DNA of 64,000 nt from Globodera rostochiensis. Lineage: Eukaryota > Nematoda > Chromadorea > Rhabditida > Heteroderidae. The stretch's first letter is position 1, and every line of letters starts with the position of its first letter. Made by a program: the position numbers and the translations under genes. The notes beneath the pieces are model-generated. The model worked only from the letters and a program-made list of their open reading frames with translations. It was not told where the DNA came from and ran no database searches. Where the stretch lies: NCBI GenBank assembly GCA_018350325.1, contig JAEVLN010000038.1, forward strand, positions 248,001-312,000, in the 5' to 3' direction. Positions 36,009 to 64,000 of this stretch are shown piece after piece.

Positions 36009-36540
36009 CGTTGGCGAAATGTCATCTTGCCATTTTGAATATTGGGTCAAAATATTATCAAATCTTACAAAGTTCGAAAAATAAGGAAAATCTTATAAAG
36101 AACATTTAAAAATTTATAAGATTGGCATCCCTCAAATAAGGACAAATCTTATAAATAAGGACAGTTGGCAACCCTGCATTAGCTGTGTAGTGCCGAATGT
36201 TATAGAAATCATTTACAAAAATCGGGGTTCAAACCACCAGTAGGTATTTTTTCCGAAAATGGTCGGAGAGCAATTTACCTAGACATTTTAGATGTTTGGG
36301 GAGGAGGGGGGGGGGGGGGAGTAGAATCCGAATTGGTAAAATTTAGCAGGTTTTTCCTGCTTTTTGCATAAGTCGATCCTGCTTTTTCAACTGCAAGTCC
36401 TGCTTTTTGGGTTTTACAGGTGGTCATCCTGGATCCATTGCTATAAAAGTTGTGGTAAAACGCGCTTTTTTATTGGGATGATCGTTTAAATGAATTGGCT
36501 TTTTAGCAATTACAATCAAATCTAATCACCACCAGCAAAG

Positions 36541-40213
<3,673 letters not shown>

Positions 40214-41294
40214 GCGGCGCCATAATAAATGACAATAATTTATTTGTTGTTGGTTGTTGTTGTTGTTATTGTATATAAAAATCTTTGTTATAGCTGACGT
40301 GTGAACCAAGCACAACGCTAAGTTGTGTATTTATTCTATTGTATTGTTTTGCCCAAATATTTTGAAATCAATACCGATAAATCAATTACTCAAAAATCGA
40401 AACTGTAAGCGGCCGTTCTGATGAGTTCGTTAAGTCGTGGCATGACATTAATGGTGCGGTAGAATTGTTGATGGCAAAAGGGGTCTAACTTTTAAAATTT
40501 AAATTATAAGATCAAGTACATACTATCGCTTTTCTTTTTTGGGATGAAAAATCCTCTGAGCCCCAGAAATATCAGTACAAAAAAAGTACATTGAGCTGAA
40601 AAAAGAAAAGTACACTTTGGAACCCTGGAGTTCAAATTGATGTGAAAATAACACCCATAATCAATTTTACCAAATTGATGAAACGCACAAAAACCAATTG
40701 CCATACAAAAAAATCACAATGTTGCGAAGAGATTTGCTCAATTTATGGTGGGGGAACAAGGCTGGTGGAACCGATTCATTTTGAGCCGGAAGTCGGTAAA
40801 TCCGGTGGCCACAAATAAAGTAACCGATTTGTGGTGAATTTAAATAAGTCGTAAATCGGCGGCCACCCGCGCTTTACAAGGAGGCAGAGGAGGAAACAAA
40901 ATTGAGAAAACAAAAATGTGTGAAAGTGAACAAAACGGGGAAAAGGAAACAACTTGGAAATGGCAAATACGATTTTTAATTTTAATTTAAAAACAAAGAA
41001 ATGGCAATCGCCGTAAATTGCCAACTTCCCGAGAATTGAAAAAACAAATCAAGGGCCAAATGATTGATTGATGCTTGTAATTGATCACTAACAGAAGGTG
41101 TTGTTAAAAGAGGTCAAAAGTTCTAGAAACTTGAAATTTTGAATTAATCAGTGTTCCGATCCAAAAATTTCGGTGGGGGATTAATGCGTTTTGATGTCAA
41201 CTTTGAGGACGATCAGACGGAAACCCTGATCACCAATCCCAACCGCATCGATGCCAAAAAGTAGTGTATTTACAAAACAAAATTCCACATGGCG
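40214..41294. other. Intergenic region between convergent WDR12 and ire-1
   Basis: Short AT-rich 3' flanks of two convergent genes. A candidate polyadenylation signal for WDR12 is at 40224. Nothing else was recognised. Confidence 0.5.
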
Positions 41295-58041
<16,747 letters not shown>

Positions 58042-58918
58042 ATTTCACATTGTGGAGCCAGTAGAAGCACTGCACACACAAAATTGTATTGTCTGAATTA
58101 AAATGTCCGTTAAATCGGCACGACAATTTCCATTAATATTTTTTTGGCCATTTCCATGACCAGAAAGTTGAGAAGTGGGGTTTGGGCCGTTTCCCTGCAC
58201 CATAGTTTTAAAAAAACTTAGTGCTAGATGAACATGTAAAATCAAGGAAGACCATTTTGACATTTTAATCAGTTTTTCGTTAAATGTGCGTTGTAAAAGA
58301 TGACAAAAAATCCCAAGCACTTCAGTGGCGTGCTGTGTGCCCAAATTTAAAAAGCAAAATTAAAAAAGTAAGCACGTCAATCAACCACGTTGCACACAAA
58401 CAAACATTAAATCTTTTTTAATCGAATTTGGTAAAGAAATGTCCTTTTTATTAATATATTTTATGAAAATGGAAAATACGAAGAGAGGCATAACAACAGT
58501 TTGCGCATTCAGTCAACTGAACACAAAAGCACTTATTACTAATTTAAAAACAATGGCACGTCGAAAGGAATTTTAAATATGGGAAGTCTATATTTCCCGT
58601 TCTGCCCTCCACAAGATAAATTAAAGAAAAAAATTTTGATTTCCAGTTAAGTTTTTGACATTTTGGTGCCAAAAAATGGAAATCAGAAGAAAGAAAGCAA
58701 GCAGAGGATTCAACCTAACCCAACAAACACCTCCCCACACATTGGACATAGGTAATTTATGCGAGGCAAAAAATCGTCGCATAAAGGGTCAAAAAACTCG
58801 CAAAAATGAATCAATTTTTCATATTTCTTGTGAGATTGGCGCAGGGGGGCAGAACGGAATATTTTATATTAAAAACTTAATATGAAGAACACATTAAATT
58901 ATTTTTGTAATTAAATCC
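58042..58918. other. Upstream region of ire-1 and 3' flank of the branching enzyme gene
   Basis: The two genes run in the same direction on the minus strand, 877 bp apart. A TGTGTGCAG acceptor-like site lies about 25 bases before the ire-1 start codon, fitting trans-splicing. TATATTTCCCGTTCTGCCC near 58589-58607 and GGGCAGAACGGAATATTT near 58848-58865 are inverted and may bound a small element. No gene was recognised between them. Confidence 0.45.
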
Positions 58919-63033
<4,115 letters not shown>

Positions 63034-64000
63034 CGCTTAAATTGAGCATTTTAATTTTTAAATAAAAATTATTATTAGCAAAAAAAGAGGAATATTTTAA
63101 TCAAAAATTCATATTCCTATATTTGCTGATAGCACCGTAGAGTTAAAATATTATGGAATTCGAAACAAACTCAAGTCGACCAAATTTTGCTTTTTTTTTG
63201 TTAAGAGATTTGCAATTAAAAATAAAAATAATCTTGCAATATTTAAAAATTTGGCGATCTGTCACTGACGGTGCCGACAGCGGTACACCTCGATTCGGCG
63301 CGCACGATTCGGCGCGGCACGATTCGGCGCCGGCAAGTTTTTCGTTACAACTTAGTTCAAAGTCAACTAAACCAAACATACTTGGTATCATTCGAAAGCA
63401 TGTAATAAGTAGAAGCTTACAAAGGCAAAAGCTAAGCGATTCGACTTAAATAAAAAAAGTTATGGCACCATAACTAAAAGTTGGCACGAAAAATGGAAAT
63501 TTTCAAAGATTTTAAGCTATAACTTTTTTTTGGAAAGACAAATCGGTTAGCTTTAGCTTGATCAAAGTTCAGCATACTAAGAGCTTTCGAATGATACCAA
63601 GTATGTTTGGTTTAGTTGACTTTGAACTAAGTTGTAACGAAAAACTTGCCGGCGCCGAATCGTGCCGCGCCGAATCGTGCGCGCCGAAACGTGCGCGCCG
63701 AATCGTGGTGCTCCGGCCGACAGGCGCCGTCGGGGAAATTTTTACAAAAAGTGGCAATTTTATTAAGAAATTAAAGCAAAAATTCAGAAAGATGTGATGA
63801 AGGGACGGATTTTTAGGTGTTTACCTATTTTTTCCTAAACGCCCTTGCTATGCATTGCTACAAACGAAATAAAAACGAACTTTTTAGTAAATTTAAACAG
63901 TTTCGAAAATGTTACCTATAAATATGAATGATGTTATGTACGTATTTCTTTTAGGAAAATTAAACAAATGTTGTCATATGAATAATAAATTTTTGGCCAA
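63034..64000. other. Region upstream of the branching enzyme gene, with inverted-repeat element
   Basis: Apart from the inverted-repeat element at 63265-63735 only AT-rich sequence is seen. The promoter of the branching enzyme gene presumably lies between 63034 and about 63265. No other gene was recognised up to the right edge. Confidence 0.5.
63265..63735. mobile_element. About 470-bp element with long (104-bp) inverted repeats
   Basis: The arm 63296-63399 is essentially the reverse complement of 63583-63686. Each arm runs from GC-rich GCACGATTCGGCG repeats into an AT-rich part ending CTTGGTATCATTCGAAAGC. The outer flanks (CTGACGGTGCCGACAGCGG and CCGGCCGACAGGCGCCGTCGG) remain loosely inverted, extending the element. 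The spacer of about 180 bp has no gene. TTGGTATCATTCGAAAGCA recurs at 44290-44308 in an ire-1 intron. Confidence 0.85.

Larger units (their letters stand above)
33061..36540. other. Intergenic repeat-rich region between pde-4 and WDR12
   Basis: Contains the pde-4 3' UTR (AATAAA at 33414), a 77-bp tandem repeat (34555-34736), a pair of inverted CGAAATGT-rich arms (35318-36008) with a hAT-like MITE inserted between them, and poly(G) runs at 33202, 34121 and 36309. No protein-coding gene was recognised. Confidence 0.55.

Noticed and set aside
36181..36246. Possible tRNA with GGTTCAAACC box
   Set aside because: No acceptor stem or anticodon arm could be drawn; only the B-box-like sequence is present.

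Overview
The window reads as nuclear DNA of a nematode. It has many small introns of about 45-500 bp with TTTTCAG/TTTAAG acceptors, acceptor-like sites just upstream of several start codons (as expected for spliced-leader trans-splicing), a DEG/ENaC degenerin, and patched, IRE-1, PDE-4 and glycogen branching enzyme genes. The AT-rich introns, frequent poly(G)/poly(C) runs and several GC-AG introns fit a tylenchid plant parasite such as a cyst nematode. That placement is inference. Exon models were built by eye from family conservation, splice signals and phase.

Layout: (1) 1-2.1 kb, minus: Cid1/PUP-like terminal nucleotidyltransferase, cut by the left edge. (2) 3.4-11.1 kb, minus: complete Patched gene, 29 exons. 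(3) 14.2-18.6 kb, plus: unrecognised Gln/Pro/Ser-rich coiled-coil protein, 14 exons, with a hAT-like MITE sitting on a splice donor. (4) 21.3-33.1 kb, plus: cAMP phosphodiesterase pde-4, 23 exons. (5) 33.1-36.5 kb: nested repeats. (6) 36.5-40.2 kb, plus: ribosome-biogenesis WD40 protein WDR12. (7) 41.3-58.0 kb, minus: ire-1, 28 exons. A 7.7-kb intron of ire-1 holds a whole DEG/ENaC channel gene (48.5-53.4 kb) on the plus strand, and a second intron holds a 1.3-kb array of hairpin-bearing tandem repeats. (8) 58.9-63.0 kb, minus: complete glycogen branching enzyme, 19 exons. (9) 63.3-63.7 kb: a long inverted-repeat element.

The genes do not form one pathway: Hedgehog-receptor-like, cAMP, unfolded protein response, ribosome assembly, glycogen and ion-channel functions lie side by side. 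The most unusual features are the antisense gene nested in ire-1, the hairpin satellite in the same gene, the MITE whose target duplication copied a 5' splice site, five apparent GC-AG introns, a long basic/acidic tail on IRE-1, and a nucleotidyltransferase with altered catalytic acidic residues.
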